Positions 52,947 to 64,000 of a stretch of 64,000 nucleotides of DNA are shown piece by piece (the stretch's first letter is position 1; each line of letters starts with the position of its first letter). Origin of the DNA: Hirudo medicinalis (lineage: Eukaryota; Annelida; Clitellata; Hirudinida; Hirudinidae); assembly GCA_011800805.1 (NCBI GenBank), contig MPNW01000218.1:178277-242276 (forward strand), given 5' to 3'. The position numbers and the translations under genes are program-made. The notes under the pieces are model-generated. The model searched no databases, was not told the origin of the DNA, and was given only the letters and a program-made list of their open reading frames with translations.

Positions 52947-55900
52947 ATGAACTGGAACAGCCGAGACCGCTTCTCGGCATCGATTGACGAGCACTACTAC
53001 GGAAACTCGTCAACCACCACCGCCTCATCACCTCCTTCCCGAGAGCCCGAGAAACCCAGCGATGTTCCCCAACTTCCCCCGTTCGAAATTTTTGATCCAT
53101 TTTCAACAATCTACGAATGGACCGAGACGTCTCCTCTCGAACCTAAAAAGAAATCGAGCATAGAACCAACAGCAGTCGAGAGGGTCGGGGGAGATTTAGA
53201 AAATTGCGAAAGCTTGTTCGTGGAAAATAGCGGAGCGGAGAGTGGTTCGTTTTTTGATCCACTCCAGACAATTATGGATGATGAAGAGGAGACCACAGCA
53301 AGAGACAATGACGCCGAGACGGACGCTGGAAGCCATTCTGAGGCGACAAATGCTCCATCAAACGATAAAGCTACAGAAATGTTGGACGGCATCGGCGACG
53401 GTTGCGACACCAAACCGTCTCCTGACCTAAGTCGAATGAACCCAGGTCAAGTGGAAGAGTTCGTTTTCGTCGACAACAGCGACGTGCCGCCGTCACCGCC
53501 ACCATCTCCTTCCAACAACGAGCTGAACCTGGAGTCGTACTGTCTCGTCTCGGTGCCAGGCGACAGTGACTTGGAAAAGTCGAGCAAAGAACCGTCATTC
53601 TCCGATGAACAAGAATCAGCACAGACGAACCCTTTTGAAATCGTTCATACTTCCAATCTTGTACAGAGAGGAGAGGGCGAAATTCAGTCCGAAAACTGTC
53701 AAGACCAAGATCGACAGAAGGATAGCGAATCAAAAGCATCTTCTGTTGAATCCGTGACATCTTCGGCCCCGTCCTCGTCTTTGCTTCACTCACCATCACC
53801 TACGAATTCTTCTATGGATAGCAGTGTCAGCTGCGAAGACGCCTCGTCCAGCAACTCGACAAGCTTAGCCAGTCACGACGGTTGCGACGACCAAACATTC
53901 AGAGGTCTGTTGGTCAAAGATAAGCAATGCTCTAGAGACGATGCGCTAGATAATTCCACCGTTGACTGGCTGTCCTCGACGGTAACAATCCAGAAACCTT
54001 TTCAGTTAGCTGTGGGTCTAAAGATAGCAGCCGAGAGTCAGAAAGTCAAACAAGAGGATAGCAGCAACGAACAAATACAATCAAGGATCCATCCGTCATC
54101 AGGAAACACTCCAGCACTTCTATACATCGACACGGAAAACTCAAAACGTTCCGAAATGAAGCTCTCTCCGGGTCTGCGCATGTCCGAAGAGACAGCCATC
54201 ATAAAAGATCCTAATGGACGGAAGAAGCGCACATTCAGTCTCGTCATATCGAAATCAAATTATACAGAAAAGGTCTATCTAAAAGCCACTAATCCGATAA
54301 AAAACGAACAGACCTGCTTCTCGCAAACATCACCAGTCAGTCGCTTCGGAACCATCATGTCGAGTTTTACGTTCGGTTTGAAAAAACTCGAAAACATATT
54401 TCCTCGCCTCTCGCTGGAAACTTACAACGTTTTAAATTACGAAAAGCTTCTCGAAATGTCATCTGAAGATTATGAAACCCTAAGGCGACTCAGGCGGTCG
54501 GCGGAAGACGCCATATTTTTCGCCAAAAGTGATGGCCACGCCCACGATAAACAAGGAGCTTCTAAAGCGCTCAAGACCGCCGATAGCATGAAGGCTTCCG
54601 AAAAAGAATTTTTCGATGATCCGACAATCGGAAATTCGTTCCAGAATTCTGAGGCCTCTCTAAAAAACAGCGTAACAACCGCAAGAGAATCCATGAGGTC
54701 GTTCCGCAGTGCACGACTCCTTCGCACGCTTTCCCAACGATTGTCTCAACACTTTCTGAGCAGAGAAGAAACTGCCGAAACCGATCACGAAGTCCAAAAA
54801 ATGTTCAGGAAGGAGGAAGTATTTCTGGAATTCGTAGACGAGTGCTTTCTGGACATTAGTTTCTGCAACGACAGGTCGGCCGCGAATTTGAAACTCTGTA
54901 CAAAATTATTTGTCACTCTCTTCATCAACAAACCATTTCGGTTGATCATTGCTTTGAACGACCGACGTTATGAGCTGCTAAGCGGCGTCGAAAACATAAT
55001 TAAGGAGAAAAGTAACTCTTTGGCCGCCGTCCAGGGGGAAGAGTCTCACGGTAAACTGATTACCATTAAAGATGCCAATACCTGCGGTCAAGCTATGTCG
55101 GATTATTCAGGAAAAAGAGAACTAGTCCTGGACGACTCGAATATCGGCAGAAAATTCGAAGCAATGAGAGTAAAAGTTTTCTCTGGAGCCGAATTGGAGG
55201 TCAACAAATTACCGTTGTCTCTCTCCGCTCAGGCGAAAATCAGTCTCTCTGGACAAATAAAACTGAACATGACCCTCTCCTGTAGGCGTAGGTGTCAGAA
55301 CATCTTGCTGAGATTTGCTCTGCCTGACGAGTGGTTGCAGGTCTTCCGGGACTCGTCGTTACTCGAGCTCGAAACGCCAACAGGAGGATAACAACTGTGG
55401 GATTCAACCGACTACAAACGCTGCTCACCAGCCGAGGTAATGTGGATCCGAATCTCTTCGAAGTCAGCTGCGGTGAGGCCTGGTTTCACGAGGCCACTGG
55501 AGAACTGATTTGGAGGATTGAAGAACTGTTGGATTTGAAAGGTAATAATCTGAATGGATCGAATGAACAACAGACTATGTTCAAATAGGCGCCTCTGACG
55601 CTATGTATATGGCTCCATATAAATTACTATTGCTATTATTATTATTATTATTATTGGCGATAAATATTTATAGATAAAAATACCAATAACTTTATTTTAA
55701 AATTTTCTTCAAAGATAATAAGTGCCACAACGTGAATTAATAATTTTAACTTTTAAATCCTTTTAACCGCAGACGTCAGTCGATCGACCTTTCTCCTTTT
55801 GAGACTCAATCTCATTGGATGTAATGATCAGAGCCCCCAGTCAGAGTGGCTAGGAAAATCCGAGGCCCCTCCCAGAGATTTCGAGCTGACCAATCGCTTC

Positions 55901-56095
55901 GTGAAAATTGCTTTCACCGTCGAGGATTGCAACATCTCGAATGTCGAGCCTGCGCTGGTACGCATCGACAGGATGAAAGGCCCGATGAAAGGTCAAAGGT
56001 CAGAAGATCAAAAATATCCAGAAGTCACCACAAGTCATGCAACGAGATTCGAATATTGCGTAGAAATTGATGTCTTAAAAGGAAGCCAGGGTTGA
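52947..56095 (+). CDS. Stonin-like endocytic adaptor with mu-homology domain (2 exons, one frame break near 55365)
   Basis: Stonins (stoned B) link synaptotagmin cargo to AP-2 and clathrin. Exon 1 starts at ATG 52947 and runs open for 814 codons. Its N-terminal half is disordered, Ser/Asp/Glu-rich, and carries DPF (50-52, AP-2 ear type) and NPF (228-230, EH-domain type) motifs. The C-terminal third is the start of the mu-homology domain (SLSCRRRCQNILLRFALPDEWLQVF). The coding match then continues one base behind: RARNANRRI ... GEAWFHEATGELIWRIEEL, equivalent to KAKMNRRA ... GSAKYESAYQAVVWKIDRL of stonin-2. Exon 1 ends at 55541 (AAAG|GTAATA), and exon 2 is 55773-56095 in phase, ending with ATRFEYCVEIDV (stonin: ARYEYKVEIE-like). 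The stop at 55389-55391 lies in the wrong frame for the rest of the domain. Orthology to one vertebrate stonin was not resolved. Confidence 0.75.
55628..55658. repeat. (ATT)n microsatellite in stonin-like intron
   Basis: Short ATT run within the single intron. Confidence 0.8.
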
Positions 56096-56874
56096 AAGAC
56101 CAACTTCTCTTTGACTTAATTCCTGAATATCTAATATTTGAATTAACATTAATGTTGATAAGTCATATCCGGTCAGATATTTTAGTCCTCTGCAATTTTA
56201 CCTTATACGAGAATGTATTTATACTAGTTGCCATTTTGCCAGACTCCATGTTGTTGCTTTTTTTTTTCATAATCGATATTTGAAATTCGTTGCCTGGTCT
56301 TCATTACGTTGGAAGTGTTTACGCCTGCATCGTTCTAAAGGATCCGTGTTTTGTTAAGATACACCATCGTCGTCAGTCGACATCATCATCCATCGTCTTC
56401 AACGATCTACCTCTCTTGAGAGATTTTCGCCATAGCGGTATCTACAAACCTACGGCTTTATAATTGCATATGCTATAAAATCAATTTGGCATTAAAGTAT
56501 TGCGCTTGTAATCATTTGTTTTCGATCGGTTAATCGCATAAATTAACAATCAAGCACAGACAACCCTCAAATTTCAGTTGCGCCATTCTGGAAAAGATGA
56601 CAGGCTGTGGAAATTATCGAGAAAATTACACTAAACTTACACTAAACTTATTCATGAGCTAAATTTAAAATTTCTAATTATCGGTACAATTTAAATTTAT
56701 TTGTTACTAAGAAGAAAACTTTCGAACCCTAGGTAGATTTTTAAATTCGTTACTCAACTTGAATAACTTACAAGACGTATAAAGAACTTATTAGGTATCT
56801 CAGGAGTATCCGCGTTTACATGAGAAAGATCACTTCTTCATTGATAACCTTAAGAAATATTCCATGAGTTGCAC

Positions 56875-57180
56875 TCAATTGCTTTTGGAATGCAACACCC
56901 CGAGAGAACTGTTTGAACCCGATGTGCTACTCCCCTTTTCTCCTACCGTTATCACTATGTTCGGCGTAACGACATTGATTTGATGCGAACGATTGAATTC
57001 GCGTTTAATTATTTTCAATTTTAACTTGTGATAAGAATTTCTTGGACAAAGGGAAGCCAGAGAAACCTTGGGGACTTTAGAATGTTTCGAAGCGTCATCG
57101 AAAGTGGCTTTGGTGACTTTCCGAGATTCACCAGCCTTCTCCTCCATGCGCTTGAAAACTATTTTCGATACTTTGACCAT
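56875..57180 (-). CDS. Possible small basic protein (101 codons), unrecognised
   Basis: Open frame beginning MVKVSKIVFKRMEE, Lys/Ser-rich, with no recognised domain, no splice sites needed, and no clear family. It sits between the stonin-like gene and TAF1B. Its amino-acid composition is not simple-repeat derived, but chance is not excluded. Confidence 0.25.
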   Translation of the reverse strand: MVKVSKIVFKRMEEKAGESRKVTKATFDDASKHSKVPKVSLASLCPRNSYHKLKLKIIKREFNRSHQINVVTPNIVITVGEKGSSTSGSNSSLGVLHSKSN

Positions 57181-57354
57181 TTTCGCTAGACTTATTTTTG
57201 GATACTTTCGATTTGAATGATAATTATAATTAGTAATTGATTTGCTTTAGATGCTCGTTTGGTTAAACAGGCGCTTATTTCGAACTAGATGACGCATTCA
57301 AAGATACTGAATATTGCATGTCAATTATACCTTTATTGATTAAATTATTTTTAT

Positions 57355-57500
57355 AATTAAAAGTAAAACATAAATTACTAATTAATTTTAAAATATAATA
57401 ATTAATTACAGTTAATTGCGCAACGTCAATACAAATTAAAACATAAATTATTAATTAATTTTTAAAATATAATTATTAATTACTGTTAATTGCAATTGCA
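57355..57500. repeat. AT-rich direct duplication
   Basis: AAACATAAATTA..TAATTAATTTT..AAATATAAT..TTAATTAC..GTTAATTGC occurs twice about 80 bp apart. Confidence 0.7.
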
Positions 57501-57754
57501 GTTATTACACGTCCATGTTTTCTTTGTCATCATAAAAAACTTGATATTTGTAAACTCAAAAAATTTATTACCTATATTAATTTTACAATTTTATTATTAA
57601 AAGTAATTTTATTCGGCGAGCAGTTTAAAAGACCTGGAAAATAAATCAGGGGACCACTATCGCAATGCCGTCTTTAGCCTAAACAACCGTTTAATTACGT
57701 GGGTTTTGAATTTTTCTTTCGATATTCGCATCGGACTGCATCTCGGAACCAAGT

Positions 57755-57915
57755 AAGGTATACCATGCGATATAAGACTCTTGCATTCACAAATTGTTCA
57801 ATATATTATAGTAATGTGTAGTATGTGTTATAGTGTAAGTATATCATGCGATATAAGACTTGCATTCACAAATGATTCAATATATTACAGTAATGCATGG
57901 TACGTGTTATAGCAA
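57755..57915. repeat. Roughly 80-bp tandem duplication
   Basis: ATGCGATATAAGACT...GCATTCACAAAT...TCAATATATTA.AGTAATG recurs at about 57767 and 57847 with about 90% identity by eye. It lies just downstream of TAF1B on its strand. Confidence 0.8.
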
Positions 57916-58067
57916 CATCTTTACAAGTTCATGGTTTTCACTTGGGCTACCTCGTCGTAGGAACACGTCTTTAACAACATTTAACTTGTTTTTATCGAAT
58001 GAAACAACAAACTTAACAAATATATGATTGCACAGGTGGAACAAAAACAATTTCTGCTTGTTAGCGA

Positions 58068-61000
58068 TCAGCCAAGTCGAAGTCTTTTGGCTGCCTTCCT
58101 AGGGAAGGGATTATTCTGGCCGTCGATAAATTCGTCATGTTCAGTTGATTTGCAAATTTCTTCTTTGTCAGCATGTCTCTTTCTCCTGACACCCTTAAGA
58201 ATCTTTTCTTTATTATATTTTTCTGTGAATGACGGATTGTTGAAGTCGTGCTTGAAAATGAATCGCTCCAACTTCTGGAGTCGACTCTCGAGATACTCGG
58301 GCGTGACTTCGATGTGCTTGCTGCAGATCTCCAACACGTCGAGGTAAGAGTCCGGCTTGGACACTGAAATGGTCGTAGTAGCAACAAAGTATTTTGGTCC
58401 AATAAGTATCATCTTAAGAACAACTGTTATTCTCATTCCTGGTGACTAACCACTCTTGTCTTCCCAGTCACTTTTCTTCTTCTTTTCGGTTTTTCTTTGA
58501 AAATCAGCCGCATAGCCATCTATGACGCACTCCTTTGCTAGGGTCGTCAACTCATAGAATCTGCATTTTGGCTTCCAGCAGGGTCGAAGCTTTACGGGAA
58601 GCTCGTAGAGTATCGATGCAAGGCTCCTCTCCTCGTCGATCGGATGACACTGGATGACGATCGCCACGGTCATAATTAACATATTTCTAGTAATCTAAAC
58701 TTTGCAAGTGTCTCCACTGACCTTAATAACCTGAAGGCTTTCTTGCACTTCTCCATGTTGCAAAATATCTGTTATGCTATGGTCCAGTGTCTGCTTCTAT
58801 GTAAGATAGCAGAGTTCAAAATTTGAACATCATAGTTTGTTTCACGTCGAGGTGATAAAACATTGAAATGTACCAAGATAGTAAACAGGCCTAAATGGCA
58901 ACTGAATTAATTTAAGAAGAAAATTACGGTAAAGGGCTTAAATCCCCGACCGAGGGAATCGAAACTCACCTTCTCAGTTTTACTGGAATCACTTCGACAT
59001 GCGTCGTCATCAGTACCTGACTCCCTGTTTTCTCCATTGCACATCTTCTTCATAAACGTGGGATCGAGATAGTACTGGAGGGTGTCATCTTTAAAAGGAT
59101 TGGGTCTTCCCTTCCAACTGAGAGATTGTTTCGAGTCCTGCTCCATCTCGTCATCAGATTCGCCAGCTCCGCTTTCCGGGAGTTGTCCTTTATTACCGCA
59201 GTCGACGTCGTCGTCGATGTCATCGATGTCGTCATCGTAGTCGGTCCTTTGGCTGAAGCGACTGCTCCGATTGTCGTCATCGTCACAGTGTTTGTCAAGG
59301 TTCTGAACGTGCTTAGCAAGGCCTTTCAAGACATTGTGGAATTCTCCGAGATACTTCACTCTCTTTCTGTTCCCTGTTTTGTTGGACACGAATCGACTTA
59401 ATGTACATTGCGACGATCGTCGTGATCGTACCTAACGATCGTAGATCATACTCACAAAGGGAGCCTAAGACGTTTGTAGTCCTACAGGTATTTACATCGC
59501 TTTGGATGCCCGCAATCCTCCTACTGTCGATAATAATGTCGAGTGAGAAATGCAAGATAGTTAATTATTAAAGAAACAATATAAAACTTCACTAAAAACA
59601 GATCAAATAAAATTATGCAAACCCTGAAATTGGGCAAGTTTTGCATTTTTTAATAAGTTGGAATTGTTCATTATTATATTCAATGAATTGGGGAAACTGT
59701 TATTAGGCCAATGAGAATGGAGGAGGTGAGATTCAATAACAACCTTAATACCTCGATTTCTCCTTCTTTTTATTGATAGAATGGCTGAAGATGTTCTGCA
59801 CGTGCATTATCCAATCAGTGAAGCTGAAAAGAGGTCTCTCTGGAATGATTGGAGGAGAAAATAAGTAGAAGATAAGTAGGAGCCAATAAAATAATAGCAA
59901 AATAATCGACAACGCCAAATGATCCAAATAGGTACACGAGCACGTAATGGATTTAGACAGACTTATTGAGTTTAATTCATCACAGATTATATGTTTGGGC
60001 ATGAACAATGTTCAAGTGGTCCTCCAGTAAAACCAGACAGCCATAATAAATAAGCTCTGACCACTGACCGAATTCTATCCTCTTTGTCAGCCAGAGGGCC
60101 AGTGATGCAGTTTTTCTGAAAAGATTTTCAAGTTAATTTATGTAAACACACAAAATCGTTATAAAATATCAATTTCAGAAGAAGTAGCCAATCTCCAAAA
60201 TGTTTGTATAAATAAATCCCATATAACAATAACAACGAATCACAGCAGAAAACGTAGCCACAAAGATGATAATCCAACCAATGAAACACACCTCTCTCTG
60301 ATGCCGTCCAATCCCATCAGAAGCTTCATCGTAATGATGACGTACGACATGGTTAACGACGCAGTCTCCATCTCATTCTGGTAGTACTCTTTGATGAAAG
60401 TCATCGGGTTGTTCTTGACAACCAGGTTGTCGACGTAAGCAATAAACTCGTCTGTATAAAAGTCGGAGTGAGACGATTTTATGCTCTTCGAAAATTCGTA
60501 TTGATTTTAGAATTTTGAAATCAAATTTGGCACGTAAAGTTGTAAAACTGTTAAAAGCCATCTAGTTATTTAATTATTAAAAGATCGGCCAACCGGGCAA
60601 CATAAGCTCCATTGCTAATTTCCTGGCACATGCCCTGAAGTCGGGAGGTCCGAAGACATCGAGCTCCAAGAATTTGTGAAGTTGATTCAGGGTCGCAAAC
60701 ATTTCTGGGGTCGTAGGAGCTCGCTAAGATTCAAAAAACATCGTCAAATAATTAATTGATTTATTTTGGTCAAATTCTAAAGCAATTATTCAACAAGTTG
60801 TTGGAGATGTTTTAAAATTCATGATCGAAAGTTAAATATGGACAAAGTATAGGTGTTGAGGCACAATACACACCTGTGTACAATTACAAGGGGTAAAAAT
60901 GATTGCTGAAAATTATTCAGCTATTTAATTGTCAATAATTATATTGAATCATAAAAGTTAAACTCAAACTCTGCCATTGTTATTGGTCGGTATATTGACC

Positions 61001-63203
61001 ATGACATCATATCGTATATCGAGAGTGACTCACGTTAGTTACGAACGTCTTGTTATCGTGACAGTAAAACATCATCTCGGGCGGCCAAAAGTGGGACAGC
61101 TTCAGATATGGCACTCTCTCTTGCTTGACCCATCTGCCATTTATAAACGACATTTTCTATGTTAACAGTTTATATCCTTTAACCAATCATAACCCATAAT
61201 TTAAGAATCAACAATCACAGGATAGCCAATCATAGAAAAGATATCTAGAATTTAAAAATTGAATAATAATAGCCATCAAACTTTTCATCCAATCACAGCC
61301 AACCTAATCAGGTCGTAGATCTGGACATCAGGATTGGTCAGCCTGAGACCTAGATACATAAAGCAGAGAGTCTTTTGCATAGTCATGAACTGTGGTGCTT
61401 GTACTTCAATTCTAATCTTCTCGGGATGATTGGCATTCCTGTACTGTTCGTCCCTGTGCAGCAATCGTTGGGCCTCCAGTTTCAGTATCAGTTGAGCCTT
61501 GACGTCTTTGTCCATGTGTTCGTTCATCCTGATGCCCTTCAACACCTGGAATAAATTATGCATATGAGCTTCTAACGACTAGTCGTAACGATGCCATGAA
61601 ATTTGGCATTTGGATGATGGCTGTGACTAGTCATAAAAAAAATCACTAAAATGATCCATTTAGAACATCAATATCATACTCATTTTCATAAATATCGTCA
61701 GCTTAAGTAGAATGATCAACCTTTTTAGCAAGATGGTGTGGATAGAGTTTTGGGTTGTCCATTGTGCCTGGGTATCTGTCCCTGGATGTAAAATGGTCTC
61801 ACATTAATGCTGATCATGATGATGGTCGTAACAACAACACGACAGACAGCACGACACCTGAGTCGATACATCCCAAAAGTATTCCTTCTCTCGGCCGGAG
61901 TCAATAGTTTGTCCGAGAACGCCCGACCGCTCTTCTTGAGGTAAATGGCCCAGATGTGGAACACCACTTCCTGTGCAATGAAATGTCATGAAGATGTTGA
62001 GATGTCAATGTCGACGATTGTACTTTTTAAATAATTAATAATTAACTATTAGTAATGAAGGCATCGATTCATTAATGCTGACAAATAACTTTCCCACGGG
62101 CAACTATTTTGCATGATTTGATTCCACCTCCTTGACATTCACGATAAAATCATGCGCAAATGTAAAATATAAACATTACATGTGCATGTTATAATTCTTG
62201 CATACTATTTGCGTTTAGATACCGTTGAAAATGAAGTATGAAAATATTACGACAAAGTGCTAAAAAATAAATTTTGACCTTAAGTTTAGGACTGGCATTG
62301 AGCTGAATGAGAGCTTCTACCTGTTTCCTCATTACCAACTGGAACCCTTCATCGGTCTTCCATGGCCTTTCTGGTTCCTGCTCTTTCGTTATGGGTCCTG
62401 GAATAAGTTATAAAACAATGTTGTTGACGGTAAATCGACAATAATGTTTGAATATATAATCATAACATGCTCCCAAAAAAAGTTTGAATATATTATGATA
62501 ATATGCTCCCAGAAAAAAATGTTTGAATATATTATGATAATATGCTCAAAAATAAATCTTGACAGCAACAACAGCCATAGCAACAGAGACGGAAAAGCTT
62601 TGTAAAACAACAAGTGGATGTAGGGAGTTTCTGCTCACTGCAACAACACCAATCATGAATAATAACGATGTCAGGCCAGCAGCAAGAAACAATCATTTGT
62701 GACCTATTTTTGTCTTGAGGGCCCTGTACATCCTTGCCCTTGTGCCAAACAATCCAGTGTTGGGTGCAGTTTGTTCCTGTTGCTCACATTGAAGATGACA
62801 TTGATCCTGAAGTTAATTTAATTGTCAGATCACATGTAATTTCTTTTTTGTATTTTGCTGGAACCATGCTGTTTGTAAACGTATAAACATAGCGATCAAT
62901 GTTATATTTGCATCAAAGATTTACAGCTTTTTAACATGAAAAATTTAAATAGAATGAATCTTTTGGAAATAAGTTAACATAAAATAGCAATAATTTATAG
63001 TGGTTTAAGTAGACTAATGTCTATGTGATAAACCATAACTGCATGCATTAGGATGTCGCGATTTTGTGTGTGAATGTATTCGGTTAAAAAATATAACTTC
63101 ATTTTTGACCAACCTGCGAGAAAAAACCGCATTGCATGCAACATAGCATCTGCTCGGAATCCGCGACAAAATCCCCACTAGAACAAACCGGACATCGACC
63201 CAT
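58068..63203 (-). CDS. TAF1B: TAF1B, RNA polymerase I SL1 subunit with N-terminal zinc ribbon (15 exons)
   Basis: TFIIB-like component of the RNA polymerase I selectivity factor SL1. Exons 5' to 3': 63114-63203, 62704-62806, 62279-62397, 61858-61970, 61721-61781, 61304-61545, 61034-61133, 60594-60723, 60292-60451, 60069-60115, 59752-59839, 58970-59396, 58722-58790, 58451-58649, 58068-58363. All phases join, giving 747 residues, longer than human (588). The start MGRCPVC begins a C4-x2-C7 ... C22-x2-C25 zinc ribbon at the very N-terminus. Further matches are WKTDEGFQLVMRKQVEAL, FHIWAIYLKKSGRAFSDK, FMTMQKTLCFMYLGLRL, VPYLKLSHFWPPEM, and RKRVKYLGEFHNVLKGL. Exon 12 contributes an extra acidic segment (DDDIDDIDDDVD) absent from vertebrates, and the C-terminus is basic (RRKRHADK, RKAAKRLRL). 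The acceptor of exon 12 (ATTAAG|TCGATT) was chosen by phase and is the weakest call. Confidence 0.9.
62440..62560. repeat. Three-copy 40-bp repeat in TAF1B intron
   Basis: TTTGAATATAT.ATGATAA.ATGCTC plus an A-rich segment recurs three times between exons 2 and 3. Confidence 0.75.
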
Positions 63204-64000
63204 TACATGCAGTTGTTCTGGATTAAATGGAATAGATTTTTGCTAGGTTAAATCCTAATAAAATGCTTAAAATGTGAACAAGTTTGCAGAACAAGTGATG
63301 GCAACGATAAAACGTCGATGTCGCCACGCTCGTTTATTTTTATTTTGTATTAAAAGTTAATTCTGTACTAGTTTTGTTTTGCATTTTAAAAATCATCATT
63401 CATTCTACATATTTACATGTAAACAGCAGGATAATTTTAACAAAAATGGATGCGTGTATAAATAACAATGCGAAAGTGAAACATTAAATTTTCCATAATC
63501 AGCGTAAATTGTTTTAAGCAATTTTAACATCTTAACTTTTCCATTTTAACTTACAGAACGACATAATAATAGAATTTGAAATCATGATTGTTGCTAGTTG
63601 CGTCAAACGTTTGATGTAATTTGCACAAACAATACGAGTTTACGTAATTAGGTTTTTACAAATATATTGTAGAAATTTGATATTAATGTAATACAATTTT
63701 ATATAAGATAATTATAAGTAATAAACACCAAACGATGTCATTGCCTCTAGATATTAAAAATTATTTTAGCATTTTAGCAATTTATTTAAATAAAAAAAGT
63801 ACTACGTCGATTCTTGGACGATACAATTAAAGCAATTACTCAGGAATTTAAAACCAGCCATTGTCTAGATACCTATAGCGTATTGCTACATTACATGGCT
63901 TAGGTTGTTCGAGCTATTGCGCACTGACGTTCTTTATCAAGCTTTTAAAGTAAATTTGAGAGATTTTCGTCGATTTCAAGACGAAGAGTGAGTCCTATTA
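63204..64000. other. 5' flank of TAF1B, nothing else recognised
   Basis: AT-rich, with no conserved open frame on either strand up to the window end. It should hold the TAF1B promoter. Confidence 0.5.

Noticed and set aside
52810..53799. Minus-strand frames opposite the stonin-like exon
   Set aside because: Shadow frames of a long coding exon with biased codon use.

Overview
The window is AT-rich nuclear DNA from an invertebrate-type bilaterian animal. It carries conserved animal genes with many small exons, GT-AG introns mostly of 60-400 bp, AATAAA signals, trinucleotide microsatellites in introns, and short non-autonomous DNA transposons. I could not assign a phylum from sequence alone.

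Layout: the 3' part of UAP1 (+, 3-2166) converges tail-to-tail on a 21-exon glutaminyl-tRNA synthetase gene (-, 2511-9159). A satellite-like array flanks one catalytic exon of that gene. Next is a large unrecognised, serine-rich protein gene (-, 10171 to about 20338) whose introns are full of microsatellites, one SINE and one small hAT-like element. A gene-poor stretch (20.4-25.5 kb) contains an apparent assembly join. It is followed by an acidic protein with a candidate PP1-docking motif (-, 25505-27210), a 626-bp hAT-like element, a RING/coiled-coil/propeller (TRIM-NHL-like) gene (+, 29414-31220), a LYSMD1/2-like gene (+, 32352-35184), and an intronless, highly divergent inward-rectifier K+ channel (+, 36251-37729). 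Then come a 27-exon TTLL5-type tubulin polyglutamylase (-, 38946-48235), a 292-bp sequence gap, TAF1A (-, 49721-51162), a stonin-like endocytic adaptor (+, 52947-56095), and a 15-exon TAF1B (-, 58068-63203).

Functional threads: UAP1 makes UDP-GlcNAc and QARS1 charges tRNA-Gln. TAF1A and TAF1B are two subunits of the same RNA polymerase I selectivity factor (SL1), and here they lie within 14 kb of each other. TTLL5 modifies tubulin tails, and stonin sorts synaptic-vesicle cargo.

The most unusual signals are: (1) four long conserved ORFs plus two TTLL5 exon junctions that each lack exactly one nucleotide in the same direction (a -1 shift is needed every time); (2) the Kir-like channel with a TMGYG filter, Gln at the rectification site, a lost basic PIP2 motif and a roughly 145-residue insertion; (3) the same-orientation satellite array on both sides of the QARS1 catalytic exon; (4) linkage of the two SL1 genes; and (5) a perfect 127-bp duplication around a single N, which looks like an assembly scar. 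Exon boundaries were called by eye from splice sites, reading phase and remembered family similarity. No searches were run.
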